Below, piece after piece: positions 26,302 through 34,948 of a stretch of DNA of 64,000 nucleotides (its first letter is position 1; each line of letters opens with the position of its first letter). The stretch covers positions 1 through 64,000 of the forward strand of contig DATKBT010000149.1 in the NCBI GenBank assembly GCA_035546295.1. The letters are read 5' to 3'. Below the pieces are notes generated by a model that was given only the letters and a program-made list of their open reading frames with translations, did not search any database and was not told where the DNA came from. The translations under genes were made by a program, and so were the position numbers. This stretch comes from DATKBT01 sp035546295. Lineage in GTDB: Bacteria > Acidobacteriota > Thermoanaerobaculia > Multivoradales > Multivoraceae.

Positions 26302-26898
26302 CTACAGCAGGTAGAAGACGGGGAACAGGAAGATCCAGACCAGGTCGACGAAGTGCCAGAACAGGCCGGAGTGCTCGACCCGATCGGTGAGCCACTGCGG
26401 GTTCTTGTGCCAGAGCTTGGCGCCGGGCACCGCGTAGTAGAAGTTGAACGCCATGCCGCCGATGACGTGCAGGGCGTGCAGACCGGTCATGGTGAAGTAG
26501 ATCGCCAGGAAGGTGTTGGTCGAGGGGTAGTGGTGGTGGGCGAATTTCGCGGTGTACTCGAAGTACTTGATCACCAGGAAGACGCACCCGAAGCCCACCG
26601 TCGCCAGCATGAAGAGCCGGTAGCGGTCGAGCTGCCGGCGCATCAGCGATGCCCAGGCCATCACCATGGTCACGCTGGAGGTGATCAGGACGATGGTGTT
26701 GACGGTGGCGAGCGGGATGTTGAGCTCGGCCTCCGCCTTGAGGTGGGCCCAGTCGTCGGCCCCGATCCGCAGCATGATGAAGGTGGCGAACAGCGCGCCG
26801 AACAGCATCACCTCGGAGGTGAGGAACAGCCAGATCCCGATCTTGCCGTTGTTGAGGCCGGTCTCGGGGTGGGCCTCGACCGTGTAGGGAATCTCCAT
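26302..26898 (-). CDS. coxC: Cytochrome c oxidase subunit III
   Basis: 198 residues, five membrane segments, no redox cofactor. Family features are KIGIWLFLTSEVMLFGALF, FEYTAKFAHHHYPSTNTF, TGLHALHVIGGM and a C-terminal WHFVDLVWIFLFPVFYLL. This is the short five-helix version, lacking the first two helices of mitochondrial subunit III. It starts 4 bp after coxA ends. Confidence 0.93.
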   Translation of the reverse strand: MEIPYTVEAHPETGLNNGKIGIWLFLTSEVMLFGALFATFIMLRIGADDWAHLKAEAELNIPLATVNTIVLITSSVTMVMAWASLMRRQLDRYRLFMLATVGFGCVFLVIKYFEYTAKFAHHHYPSTNTFLAIYFTMTGLHALHVIGGMAFNFYYAVPGAKLWHKNPQWLTDRVEHSGLFWHFVDLVWIFLFPVFYLL

Positions 26899-26902
26899 GG
26901 CG

Positions 26903-28699
26903 CTAGGTCTCCACGGTCGCTGCTCGTCTGCCGCCGGCGTCCCCGGGTGGCTGACACTGTGGGATGTAGTCGGGCTGCTGACCGGGGACGCTGTACTCGT
27001 AGGGGCCGCGGTAGACGACCGGGGCGGTCAGGAAGTTGCCGTGCGGCGGCGGAGAAGGCGCCATCCACTCGACGGTGGTCGACTGCCAGGGGTTGTCCGA
27101 GGCCTTCTTGCCGCTCTTGATGCTGACGAAGAAGTTGATGAGGAAGGGGATCTGGGCCAGACCGAGGCACCACGCCGAGACCGACATCATCCGGTTGAGA
27201 CCCGCGACCTCCCCCGCGAAGTCGTAGCTGATGCCGCCGTCGGCGAGCCGCCGCGAGACGCCGTTGAGCCCCTGGATCAGCATCGGGAAGAAGATGCCGT
27301 TCATGAAGATCAACGACGGCCAGAAGTGGAGCTTGCCGAGGAACTCGTTCATCTGCCGGCCGGTGGCCTTGGGGAACCAGTAGTAGATCCCGGCGAACAG
27401 AGCGAACAGCGTCCCGGGGGCGACCACGTAGTGGAAGTGCCCGATCACGTAGTAGGTGTCGTGGAGCGGGATGTCGGCCGCCGCGAGCCCGAGGGGCAGC
27501 CCGGTCAATCCGCCGATGCCGAACATGGGCAGGAAGCCCAGGGCGAACAGCATCGGCGTGTTGATGCGGATCGAGGCCCCCCACAGCGAGATGATCAGCG
27601 CGGTGAGGATGACCACCGAGGGGATCGAGATGATCATCGTCGTGGTCTGGAAGAACGACGACATCACGGTGCCCATGCCGGTGATGAACATGTGGTGCGC
27701 CCACACGATGAAGGACATGAAGCCGAGGAAGATCAGCGAGTAGACCATCGACCGGTAGCCCCACAGGGGCTTGCGGGTGTTGTTGGCCACCACCTCGGCG
27801 ACGATGCCCAGCGCGGGCAGGATCAGCACGTAGACCTCGGGGTGGGCGAGGAACCAGAACAGGTGCTGCCAGAGCAGCGGATTGCCGCCGCCGCTCACCT
27901 CGAGGGCCTGACCGCCGATCACCAGCCCGCTGGGAAGGAAGAAGCTGGTGCCGGCGACCCGGTCCATGAGCTGGAGCACGCCCGCGGCCTCGAGCGGCGG
28001 GAACGCCAACAGCAGGAGGAAGGCGGTCACCAGCTGCGACCAGCAGAAGAAGGGGAGCCGCATCCAGCTCATCCCGGGGGCGCGCAGCTGGATGGCGGTG
28101 GTGATGAAGTTGATGGCGCCGAGCAGCGAGGACGTGATCAGGAAGATCATGCCGATCAGCCAGGCGGTCTGACCGTTGAGCGCGATGTCGGCGAGCGGCG
28201 AGTAGGAGGTCCAGCCGTTGGCGGCGGCGCCGGTGGGCAGGAAGAAGCTCGCCAGCATGGTGACGCCGCCCAGGAACAGGCACCAGTAGCTGAGCATGTT
28301 CATCCGCGGGAACGCCATGTCGGGCGCCCCGATCTGGAGCGGCAGCACGAAGTTGCCGAAGCCGCCGACGGCGAGCGGCACGACGCCCAGGAACACCATG
28401 ATGGTGCCGTGCATCGCGCCCAGCTCGTTGTAGAAGTCGGGCAGGATGACGCCGCCGGGCGCCCGGTTCGGGCCGAACAGGTTGCCGATCAGCGGCAGCG
28501 GCTGGTCCGGATAGGCCAGCTGCCAGCGCATCAGCATCATCAGGCAGAAGCCGAACAACAGGAAGGCCAACCCGGTGACGGCGTACTGGATCCCGATCAC
28601 CTTGTGGTCTGTCGAGAAGACGTACTGGCGCCAGAAGCTGAGCTCCTCGTGATGGTGCTCGGCGTGGGCTTCGGACAGGCCACGTGCGGGTTCTGCCAT
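26903..28699 (-). CDS. coxA: Cytochrome c oxidase subunit I, A1-type
   Basis: 598 residues, at least 12 membrane segments. It carries the full haem-copper set: HGTIMVF (low-spin haem ligand), FLAHPEVYVLILP (CuB His plus the D-channel Glu characteristic of A1 enzymes), WAHHMF (CuB His pair) and HDTYYVIGHFHYV (haem ligands). YSPLADIA and the SLWGASIRINTPM region fit the K channel. The ATG at 28699 has AAGGAG 6 bp upstream, which decides the start over a longer in-frame GTG at 28780. It follows the cupredoxin gene after 97 bp. It differs clearly from CoxA at 47628, which is A2-type, so the cell has two distinct terminal oxidases. Confidence 0.96.
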   Translation of the reverse strand: MAEPARGLSEAHAEHHHEELSFWRQYVFSTDHKVIGIQYAVTGLAFLLFGFCLMMLMRWQLAYPDQPLPLIGNLFGPNRAPGGVILPDFYNELGAMHGTIMVFLGVVPLAVGGFGNFVLPLQIGAPDMAFPRMNMLSYWCLFLGGVTMLASFFLPTGAAANGWTSYSPLADIALNGQTAWLIGMIFLITSSLLGAINFITTAIQLRAPGMSWMRLPFFCWSQLVTAFLLLLAFPPLEAAGVLQLMDRVAGTSFFLPSGLVIGGQALEVSGGGNPLLWQHLFWFLAHPEVYVLILPALGIVAEVVANNTRKPLWGYRSMVYSLIFLGFMSFIVWAHHMFITGMGTVMSSFFQTTTMIISIPSVVILTALIISLWGASIRINTPMLFALGFLPMFGIGGLTGLPLGLAAADIPLHDTYYVIGHFHYVVAPGTLFALFAGIYYWFPKATGRQMNEFLGKLHFWPSLIFMNGIFFPMLIQGLNGVSRRLADGGISYDFAGEVAGLNRMMSVSAWCLGLAQIPFLINFFVSIKSGKKASDNPWQSTTVEWMAPSPPPHGNFLTAPVVYRGPYEYSVPGQQPDYIPQCQPPGDAGGRRAATVET

Positions 28700-28796
28700 G
28701 CCCTGCTCCTTTCGTGGTCGGTGGACTAGACGCCGCGAGCACGTCCCCTGCGCACCCTCTCCGAAGGGCTCGCGACGCAAGCGGACGATCCGAGGT

Positions 28797-29522
28797 TCAG
28801 TTCGACGGTCCCTTGAACGTGAAGTCGAGAGTCTTGGTCTCGTCGCCGGCGATGGTCACCGTCTCGGTCTGAGCGGGGAACCGCTCGAACTCGTGCCACG
28901 CCTCGATCGTGTAGGTGCCGGGAGGCACGCCCTCGATCGTGTAGCTGCCGTCCATGCCGGACACGGCGAAGAACGGATGTTCGGTGACCGTCACGAACGA
29001 GCCCATCCAGGGATGGACGTCGCACTTGATGCGGAAGGTCTCGGGCTTCTGGAAGGTGTAGTCGGCCTCGGTCACGGTGGCCGGCATCGCCTTGTTGAAT
29101 GGCGGGTTGGCCTCGGACAGCGAGTGCACGTTGTGCAGCAGGCCGTCGGAGTTCTTGACCTTGAACTGCTGGCCCACCATCACCGCCATGACGTGCGGGG
29201 TGTAGATGCAGCCCTTCTGGTCCATCACCACCGGCTGGGCCGGCTTCGGGTAGGTCTTTCCCTCCGGCAGGCCGCTGATCACCCGCACCAGGACGTTGGC
29301 GAGGCCGTTGTCGCTTCCGACCACGAGCAGCTCCGGCTTGACCGGGCCGTCGTGCTTGGCCGCACACGCCGGATCGGCGTCCATCGCCAGCGGGCGGAGG
29401 TTCGGGATGCGTCCTTCGTACTTCACCGTGCCGGTGATCTTCCCCGCGGCGAGCACCGGAGCGGTGACGGTCAGGGAGAGGGCGAGGAAGGTGAAACCGG
29501 CTCGAATCCAGCGATCAGACAT
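28797..29522 (-). CDS. Secreted cupredoxin-like copper protein
   Basis: 241 residues with an N-terminal signal peptide ending near residue 25 (TAPVLAAG). A plastocyanin-like domain follows: the first Cu ligand is in LLHNVHSL and the KCDVHPWMGSF loop carries the Cys, His and Met ligands of a type 1 copper site. A small beta domain of the carboxypeptidase-regulatory type (GSYTIEGVPPGTYTIEAWHE) ends the protein. It resembles methylamine-utilisation-type cupredoxins. Placed between the ACIII subunits and the A1 oxidase, and with the oxidase lacking a fused cytochrome c, it could carry electrons from ACIII to CuA. It starts with ATG and has GAGGAG upstream. Confidence 0.82.
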   Translation of the reverse strand: MSDRWIRAGFTFLALSLTVTAPVLAAGKITGTVKYEGRIPNLRPLAMDADPACAAKHDGPVKPELLVVGSDNGLANVLVRVISGLPEGKTYPKPAQPVVMDQKGCIYTPHVMAVMVGQQFKVKNSDGLLHNVHSLSEANPPFNKAMPATVTEADYTFQKPETFRIKCDVHPWMGSFVTVTEHPFFAVSGMDGSYTIEGVPPGTYTIEAWHEFERFPAQTETVTIAGDETKTLDFTFKGPSN

Positions 29523-29992
29523 TCGAAGAGTCTCCTCTCGGGGGCTGCACGGGTGACAGGGACCGCGCCGAGCTCGCGAGGGGATCCGGTTCCGTCTGGC
29601 AGCGCGCGTGGTTCCTGGTGACATGGCTCGAAGTGGCGTGGATGGTACCAGAGCCCCCGAGTGCTCACAAGGCGAACGGTCGCCTGCTGTAACCTCAGAA
29701 TCGCCCGATCTACGGGCTTCCAGCGGCTTCCTCCCGGCGGCTCGATCGGGCCATTCCACGGGGTCCCTGCCGCCCCTGGGAGCGGTGGCCGCCGGCGTGC
29801 GGCCCGCCTCGCCGACTCCGGAGTCCATCGGTGGATCGGCGAGCCTCGAGAGGCCGACGAGCGGTCCGCCTCGAGCGCGATGGAGGCCGCGGCAGAGCGG
29901 CCCAGATCCGAGCCCCGCCGGCGGGCGTAGCGACCGGTCGACCGGCGATTCGATCGGCCCGCCGAGGGACACGCCGACGACGACGCCCGAGC
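29523..29992. other. Intergenic gap between actF and the cupredoxin gene
   Basis: 470 bp with no supported gene; open frames here are short and low-quality. A 12-bp perfect palindrome CCCGCCGGCGGG (29914-29925) near the end of actF may help termination. The cupredoxin-cox transcription unit probably has its promoter here, but I cannot point to a convincing one. Confidence 0.4.
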
Positions 29993-31201
29993 TCAGAAGT
30001 TCTCGAACTCCAGCGACTCGACGAGCCGGGGGTCCTTGATCGGGACCAGCGCCCCCGAGCGCAGCAGGGCGCCGAGGACCGCGAGGAAGAGCCCGCCCAC
30101 CGCCAGGAAGCAGGTCAGGTCGAGGAGCGAGAGGCGGACTCCCTCGGGATGCAGGTTGGGCATCACCAGCCAGTAGAGGTCGAGCCAGTGCATCAGCAGC
30201 ATCCAGGAGGCGCCGAGCAGGAGCAGCGGACGCCGGCGCTTGATCGAGCGCGGCATCAGGAAGAAGAACGGGACGACGAAGTGCCCCACCACCAGCAGCC
30301 GGGTCGCCGCCAGCCAGCTTCCCTCGGTGCGCTGGAAGAAGAAGGCGGTCTCCTCGGGCAGGTTGGCGTACCAGATCAGGAAGAACTGGCTGAAGGCGAT
30401 GTACGCCCAGAACACCGTGAACGCGAACAGCAGCTTGCCGAGGTCGTGGAAGTGCTCGAGGGTGAGCACGTCGCGCAGGCAGCCCGCCTGCTGCAGGGTC
30501 ACCGTGAGCAGACACAGGAACGCGAAGCACGCGACCACGCTTCCGGCGAAGAAGTAGACCCCGAACATGGTCGAGTACCAGTGCGGCTCGAGGGACATGA
30601 TCCAGTCGAACGAGGCGAAGGTGAGGGTCAGCGCGAAGATCAGGATCGCCGGCCCGCTCCAGCGGATCATCTGCCGCGACAGTCCCTCGTCGGCGGTCGC
30701 GTCCTGGCGACGGGACAGGCGAAGGAACAGGAGCGCCAGGAACGACCACAGGGCGAAGTAGACGAGCGCCCGCACGACGAAGGCGCCCACGTTGAGATAG
30801 GCGGCCTTGTTCGAGAGCACGTGATCGTGGGCCACCGCCTGCGCGTCGGTCCAGTGGTAGAGCTCGGCCCGCCCCAGGTAGATGGGGACGAACAGCAGGA
30901 GGAGCACCGGCAGACAGGCGGCCGTGTACTCGGCGAGGCGCCGCACCACGACGCCCCAGCCTGCCTTCGTCGCGTGATGGATCAGCACGAAGAAGAGCGA
31001 GCCGAGACCGACGCTCAAGAAGAACAGGAAGGCGACCAGCCACGAGTAGTAGAACTGCCTCGCGTTGCCGGCCGCGAGCAGGCCGGAGACCGCCGCGGCG
31101 ATCACTCCGACCGCCAGGCCGATCAAGCGCAGGTTCGCCCAGAAGCCGCTCGACGGCAGGTAGAACTGCCGCTCCGAGACGGCACGCGCGTGATCGGTCA
31201 C
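29993..31201 (-). CDS. actF: ACIII membrane subunit ActF (copy 1)
   Basis: 402 residues, about ten membrane helices. The sequence matches ActF, the second NrfD-like quinol-associated subunit: GSLFFVLIHHATKAGWGVVVRR, DWIMSLEPHWYSTMFGVYFF, HDLGKLLFAFTVFWAYIAFSQ and MHWLDLYWLVMPNLH. It starts with GTG overlapping the actD stop (GTGA). It is related throughout to ActF at 43908. No actA, actB or actE lies in this minus-strand group; these are encoded at 8508-12981 on the other strand. Confidence 0.92.
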   Translation of the reverse strand: MTDHARAVSERQFYLPSSGFWANLRLIGLAVGVIAAAVSGLLAAGNARQFYYSWLVAFLFFLSVGLGSLFFVLIHHATKAGWGVVVRRLAEYTAACLPVLLLLFVPIYLGRAELYHWTDAQAVAHDHVLSNKAAYLNVGAFVVRALVYFALWSFLALLFLRLSRRQDATADEGLSRQMIRWSGPAILIFALTLTFASFDWIMSLEPHWYSTMFGVYFFAGSVVACFAFLCLLTVTLQQAGCLRDVLTLEHFHDLGKLLFAFTVFWAYIAFSQFFLIWYANLPEETAFFFQRTEGSWLAATRLLVVGHFVVPFFFLMPRSIKRRRPLLLLGASWMLLMHWLDLYWLVMPNLHPEGVRLSLLDLTCFLAVGGLFLAVLGALLRSGALVPIKDPRLVESLEFENF

Positions 31202-31815
31202 GCCGGCCTCCCCTGGGCCTGATCAGAAGCGCTGGCCACAGCAGCGGCTTCGCCCGGGATGAGCTCGACCTCGTCGGCGCCGCACGAGCGCAGCAGCGCG
31301 ACGGTCTGCTCGAGGTCGAACTTCGGATCCCAGGCCTCGATCGAGATGAAGAACGCGTCGTCGGTCACGCGCTCGAAGGCCTTGGAGCGAAACAGCGGGT
31401 GGTAGTACATCGGCAGCTTGTTGAGAGCGAGCATGCCGATGACGGCTCCGAGCGCTGCGCCCAGCACGCCCAGCTCGAACGTCACCGGGACGAACGCCGG
31501 CCAGGCGAACAGCGGTTTGCCGCTGATCACCAGGGGGTAGGCCTCGGTGTGAACCCAGGTCTGGAGCAGGAAGCCGAGGCCGGCACCGCCGAGCCCGGTG
31601 ACCAGCACGACCCACCCGAGCTTCGAGGAGGGAAGCCCCATCGCCTTCTCGAGGCCGTGGACCGGGAACGGAGTGTGCGCGTCCCACCGCGTGTAGCCGG
31701 CGTCGCGCACTCGCTCGCAGGCGCGGTAGAGCGCGCGGGTCGTCGGGAAGCGGGCGAGCGCGCCGTACACCTCGGTGTCGGGGAGCTTGGGGACCATCAG
31801 GTCGACGAGCGCCAT
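31198..31815 (-). CDS. actD: ACIII subunit ActD (copy 1, DUF3341)
   Basis: 205 residues, two membrane helices (about 65-85 and 110-130) flanked by a ferredoxin-like N-terminal domain (VYGALARFPTTRALYRACERV) and a C-terminal tail. The family signature is YTRWDAHTPFPVHGLEKAMGL. ActD has no cofactor and packs beside ActC in the membrane. The stop overlaps actF and the start shares one base with the actC stop (TGATG), so the three genes are translationally coupled. Confidence 0.92.
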   Translation of the reverse strand: MALVDLMVPKLPDTEVYGALARFPTTRALYRACERVRDAGYTRWDAHTPFPVHGLEKAMGLPSSKLGWVVLVTGLGGAGLGFLLQTWVHTEAYPLVISGKPLFAWPAFVPVTFELGVLGAALGAVIGMLALNKLPMYYHPLFRSKAFERVTDDAFFISIEAWDPKFDLEQTVALLRSCGADEVELIPGEAAAVASASDQAQGRPA

Positions 31816-33260
31816 CAGGCGATACCCTCCGCAGTCGCGGCTCCGGAGGCCGTCGCCGGCTCGATGCGCACCTTGTGGTCGCCATCGTGCGGGTCGGCCT
31901 CGGGCAGCACCGTCTTGACCTCGGCGGTGGCCACCATCGGCAGGAAGCGACAGAACAGGCAGAACATCGTGAAGAACAGGCCGAAGCTGCCGATCAGCGA
32001 GGCGAAGTCCCAGAAGGTCGCCTGGTAGTAGTCCCAGCTCGACGGCAGGAAGTCGTGGTGCAGCGAGCTGGCGACGATCACGAAGCGCTCGAACCACATG
32101 CCGATGTTCACGAAGATCGACACCACGAACAGGATCGGCATCGAGGTGCGCGCCTTCTTGAACCAGAACACCTGCGGCGAGACGACGTTGCAGGTCACCA
32201 TGATCCAGTACGCCCAGGCGTAGTCGCCCAAGGCGCGGTTGACGAAGACGCCGAATTCGTACGGGTTGCTGCTGTACCAGGCGATGAAGAACTCGATGCC
32301 GTAGGCGTAGCCGACCATGCTGCCGGTCAGCAGCGTGATCTTGGCCATGTTCTCGAGATGGCGGACGGTGATGATGTCCTCCATCTTGAAGGCGACGCGA
32401 GAGATCACCATCAGCGAGATCACCATCGCGAAGCCCGAGAAGATGGCGCCGGCGACGAAGTAGGGCGGGAAGATCGTGGTGTGCCAGCCGGGGAGCTGCG
32501 CCACCGCGAAGTCCATCGACACCACCGAGTGCACCGAGAGGACCAGCGGCGTGGCGAGCGCGGCGAGCAGCAGGTAGGCGCGCTCGTAGTGCAGCCAGGC
32601 GCGGTGCGAACCGCGCCAGCCGAGGGCGAAGATGCCGTAGATCAGGCGCCGGAGGTGGGTCTTGGCGCGGTCGCGCACCGTTGCCAGGTCCGGAATCAGG
32701 CCGACGTACCAGAACATCAGGGAGACGGTGCCGTAGATCGAAACCGCGAAGACGTCCCAGATCAGAGGGCTCCTGAAGTTGGGCCACATCGCCATCTGGT
32801 TGGGCAACGGGAACATCCAATAGGCCACCCACACGCGCCCGACGTGGATGCCGGGGAAGGTCAGCGCGCACATCACGGCGAAGATGGTCATCGCCTCGGC
32901 GGCGCGGTTGATCGAGGTGCGCCACTTCTGGCGGAACAGGAAAAGGATCGCCGAGATCAGCGTGCCGGCGTGGCCGATGCCGACCCAGAACACGAAGTTG
33001 ACGATCGCGAAGCCCCAGTTCACGGGGTTGTTGAGGCCCCAGATGCCGGTGCCTTCCCAGAACAGCCAGCCGATACTGAGCCCGAACAGGCCGAGCAGGG
33101 CGAGCGAGGGGATGAAGAACAGCCACCACCCGAGTGGGGTCTTGCGCTCTAGGGGAGCCGCCACCGCCTCGGTCAGCGAGTGGAAGTCGTGGCCCCCGAC
33201 GATCAACGGTGCACGCCCGCTGACCGGATCGTTGTACGCGTTGTCCGAGCTCTGAGCCAT
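31815..33260 (-). CDS. actC: ACIII NrfD-like quinol-binding subunit ActC (copy 1)
   Basis: 481 residues, ten membrane helices, the main quinol-oxidising subunit. Typical segments are NFVFWVGIGHAGTLISAILFL, RSPLIWDVFAVSIYG, HSVVSMDFAVAQLPGWHTTIFPP (given as part of a helix pair) and RHLENMAKITLL. I chose ATG 33260 (MAQSSDNAYND); an upstream in-frame extension is arginine-rich and not conserved in character. A TTGACC-N18-TAGCTT promoter candidate lies about 120 bp upstream. It heads the actC-actD-actF unit and is paralogous to ActC at 41157. Confidence 0.93.
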   Translation of the reverse strand: MAQSSDNAYNDPVSGRAPLIVGGHDFHSLTEAVAAPLERKTPLGWWLFFIPSLALLGLFGLSIGWLFWEGTGIWGLNNPVNWGFAIVNFVFWVGIGHAGTLISAILFLFRQKWRTSINRAAEAMTIFAVMCALTFPGIHVGRVWVAYWMFPLPNQMAMWPNFRSPLIWDVFAVSIYGTVSLMFWYVGLIPDLATVRDRAKTHLRRLIYGIFALGWRGSHRAWLHYERAYLLLAALATPLVLSVHSVVSMDFAVAQLPGWHTTIFPPYFVAGAIFSGFAMVISLMVISRVAFKMEDIITVRHLENMAKITLLTGSMVGYAYGIEFFIAWYSSNPYEFGVFVNRALGDYAWAYWIMVTCNVVSPQVFWFKKARTSMPILFVVSIFVNIGMWFERFVIVASSLHHDFLPSSWDYYQATFWDFASLIGSFGLFFTMFCLFCRFLPMVATAEVKTVLPEADPHDGDHKVRIEPATASGAATAEGIA

Positions 33261-33379
33261 ACCGGATGCCGTCGTCTGGGTCGCGGCCCGATCGCGCTGA
33301 CTGGGTTCGGGCGATGCCGTATGAAGACGACGGCAGGCGGATCCGCGAACGAGTTTCTGGAGCCGAAAAGAACGGCGGC

Positions 33380-33409
33380 AAGCTAGCAGTCTCGCCGATC
33401 GGCGGTCAA
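33380..33409 (-). promoter_or_regulatory. Sigma-70-like promoter of actCDF
   Basis: Minus strand TTGACC (33409-33404), 18-bp spacer and TAGCTT (33385-33380), oriented toward actC, with a predicted leader of about 110 nt. The -10 match is weak. It shares the TTGACC-N18 arrangement with the candidate upstream of actA at 8228-8257. Confidence 0.3.
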
Positions 33410-33542
33410 GTCTCGAGCGCGTGCTCCGCGCAAGCACCCCCAGCCGGTTCCGTGAGCGGTGGCGGGCTCGCTCCGTCGACGCCCGAGCGGGACCCTGGGA
33501 GGCGGCGCTGTCTTCCCGCTGTCGTCGTCGATAATCGGCGCG

Positions 33543-34853
33543 ATGGCGAATCAGGAGGGGGTCCGGAGAGCGACGAACGAGGCGCCGGCCGGTGTGATCG
33601 TGACGGTCGCGGCGGTCGCGTGCACGACGCTCGCCTGGCTCCTCGTCTACCTCGGAGGCCTGCCCCTCCCGTGGCTTCCCCGCGGTTGGATCGCGGGCCC
33701 CGTGCTGGCGACGCCGCTGCTCGCCGGGGTGCTGGTCGCGAGCGCCGGGCGGGGCTGGCGAGCCGGGACGACCAGCGGCGCGCTGGTCGGTGCCGGGCTC
33801 CTGCTCTCGATGTGGGCCTTTGCACCGTCTCGAGCCGGGCTACCCCGCCCAGCGATCTTGTGGGCCGCGATCGAGGCGGTGGCGATGCCGGGCCTGCTGG
33901 GAGCCCTCGGGGCCGTCGCGGCGCGCGGCTTCGGCGCCAGGCAGGAGGGGGTGCGAGCGCGGGCGCCGAAGCTGCGCGCCTGGGCGGTCACGAGCACCTG
34001 GGAGCTGCGGATCCGGCAGGTCGCGCTCCTCTCGAGCGCGATCGCCCTGATCTGGCGCGGGCCGAGGCTGGTGGAGGCCGGGGGCGGGGCAGAGGCCGGC
34101 AGCGCTGCGGCCGGCATCGCCGATCGTTGGTCGTGGGGCGTCATCGGCATGCTCGGCCGGGACATCGCGTCGGGCCTGTGGCCGGCGCCGGTGCTGTGGG
34201 CGCTGCTGGCGGCGACGGCGGTGCTCGGCCTCCGGCTCGCGACGAGGCGCAGCGCTCGGCTCCCGGTCGCTCGAGGCCCGGCGCCGCTGGTCGGGTCATC
34301 TCCGGATCCGCCCCCGCTTCTGGCGCCGGTCGCGGCGTGGCTGCTGGCGCTCGCCTGGCTGCTCGCCGAGCTCGCGCTCGAGCGACCCTGGAGCGCAATC
34401 GCGGGAGCGCTGTGCGGCGGCAGCCTGATCGTGTCGCTCGCCGTCGGCGGCGAACGGCGTACGGATTCCGCTCGAACCGGCCTGGCGCGGCTGGTCGTGG
34501 CCGCGATCCTGACGCTGCTGACCCTGCAGCTCGCGCTCGGCAGCGCGCAGCGAGAGCAGCCCGCTTGGCTCTGGGTCCACGTCCTGTTCGGTGTCGCGGT
34601 GCTGCTCCCCGTGGCGCTCCACTTCGCGGTCCGCGGCTGGCTGCTGGGAGGCGCCGGTGTCGATCGCCGGCTGTCGCTGGTGGTGGGAGGTGGCGTGACG
34701 CTGCAGGTCTGCCTCGGCGTCGGCGCCCTGCTGACGCCGCCGGCGTCCCCACGCCTCGACTGGCTGCTCGTGACCCTGCATCTGTGGGCTGGCGTGGCGC
34801 TGCTCGGCGGGGTCTCCTGGCTCGCAGCGGCCGATTCCCCGCGACGACGGTAG
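33543..34853 (+). CDS. CtaA/COX15-like membrane protein with only the C-terminal haem-ligand pair
   Basis: 436 residues, about ten hydrophobic segments. The second half resembles heme A synthase (CtaA): WLWVHVLFGVAVLLPVALHF, VTLQVCLGVGALLTPP and LLVTLHLWAGVALLGG, giving two histidines at the positions of the C-terminal pair. The first half has similar topology but no histidine in its membrane helices, whereas catalytic CtaA has a His pair and a Glu there. It may be a haem-binding relative or assembly factor rather than an active heme A synthase. It is divergent from actC and beside two oxidase operons that need heme A, which fits an oxidase-biogenesis role. The ATG at 33543 is the best start. 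Confidence 0.55.
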   Translation: MANQEGVRRATNEAPAGVIVTVAAVACTTLAWLLVYLGGLPLPWLPRGWIAGPVLATPLLAGVLVASAGRGWRAGTTSGALVGAGLLLSMWAFAPSRAGLPRPAILWAAIEAVAMPGLLGALGAVAARGFGARQEGVRARAPKLRAWAVTSTWELRIRQVALLSSAIALIWRGPRLVEAGGGAEAGSAAAGIADRWSWGVIGMLGRDIASGLWPAPVLWALLAATAVLGLRLATRRSARLPVARGPAPLVGSSPDPPPLLAPVAAWLLALAWLLAELALERPWSAIAGALCGGSLIVSLAVGGERRTDSARTGLARLVVAAILTLLTLQLALGSAQREQPAWLWVHVLFGVAVLLPVALHFAVRGWLLGGAGVDRRLSLVVGGGVTLQVCLGVGALLTPPASPRLDWLLVTLHLWAGVALLGGVSWLAAADSPRRR

Positions 34854-34877
34854 AGGAGGCATCGCTCGGGCGTCGCC

Positions 34878-34906
34878 ATCGGCGGGAGCCGCGAGGCGGA
34901 GCCGAT
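34878..34906. terminator. Weak hairpin between convergent genes
   Basis: ATCGGC and GCCGAT arms flank a loop with a small inner CCGC/GCGG stem, between the CtaA-like gene and the convergent HAD gene. A plausible but weak terminator without a T-tract. Confidence 0.35.
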
Positions 34907-34948
34907 CACGACGGACGATGCCGGTCGCCTTCGGCCGAACGCGGCCCT

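Noticed and set aside
29661..29930. Short frame between actF and the cupredoxin gene
   Set aside because: Arg/Pro/Gly-rich product, opposite strand to both neighbouring operons, no ribosome binding site.
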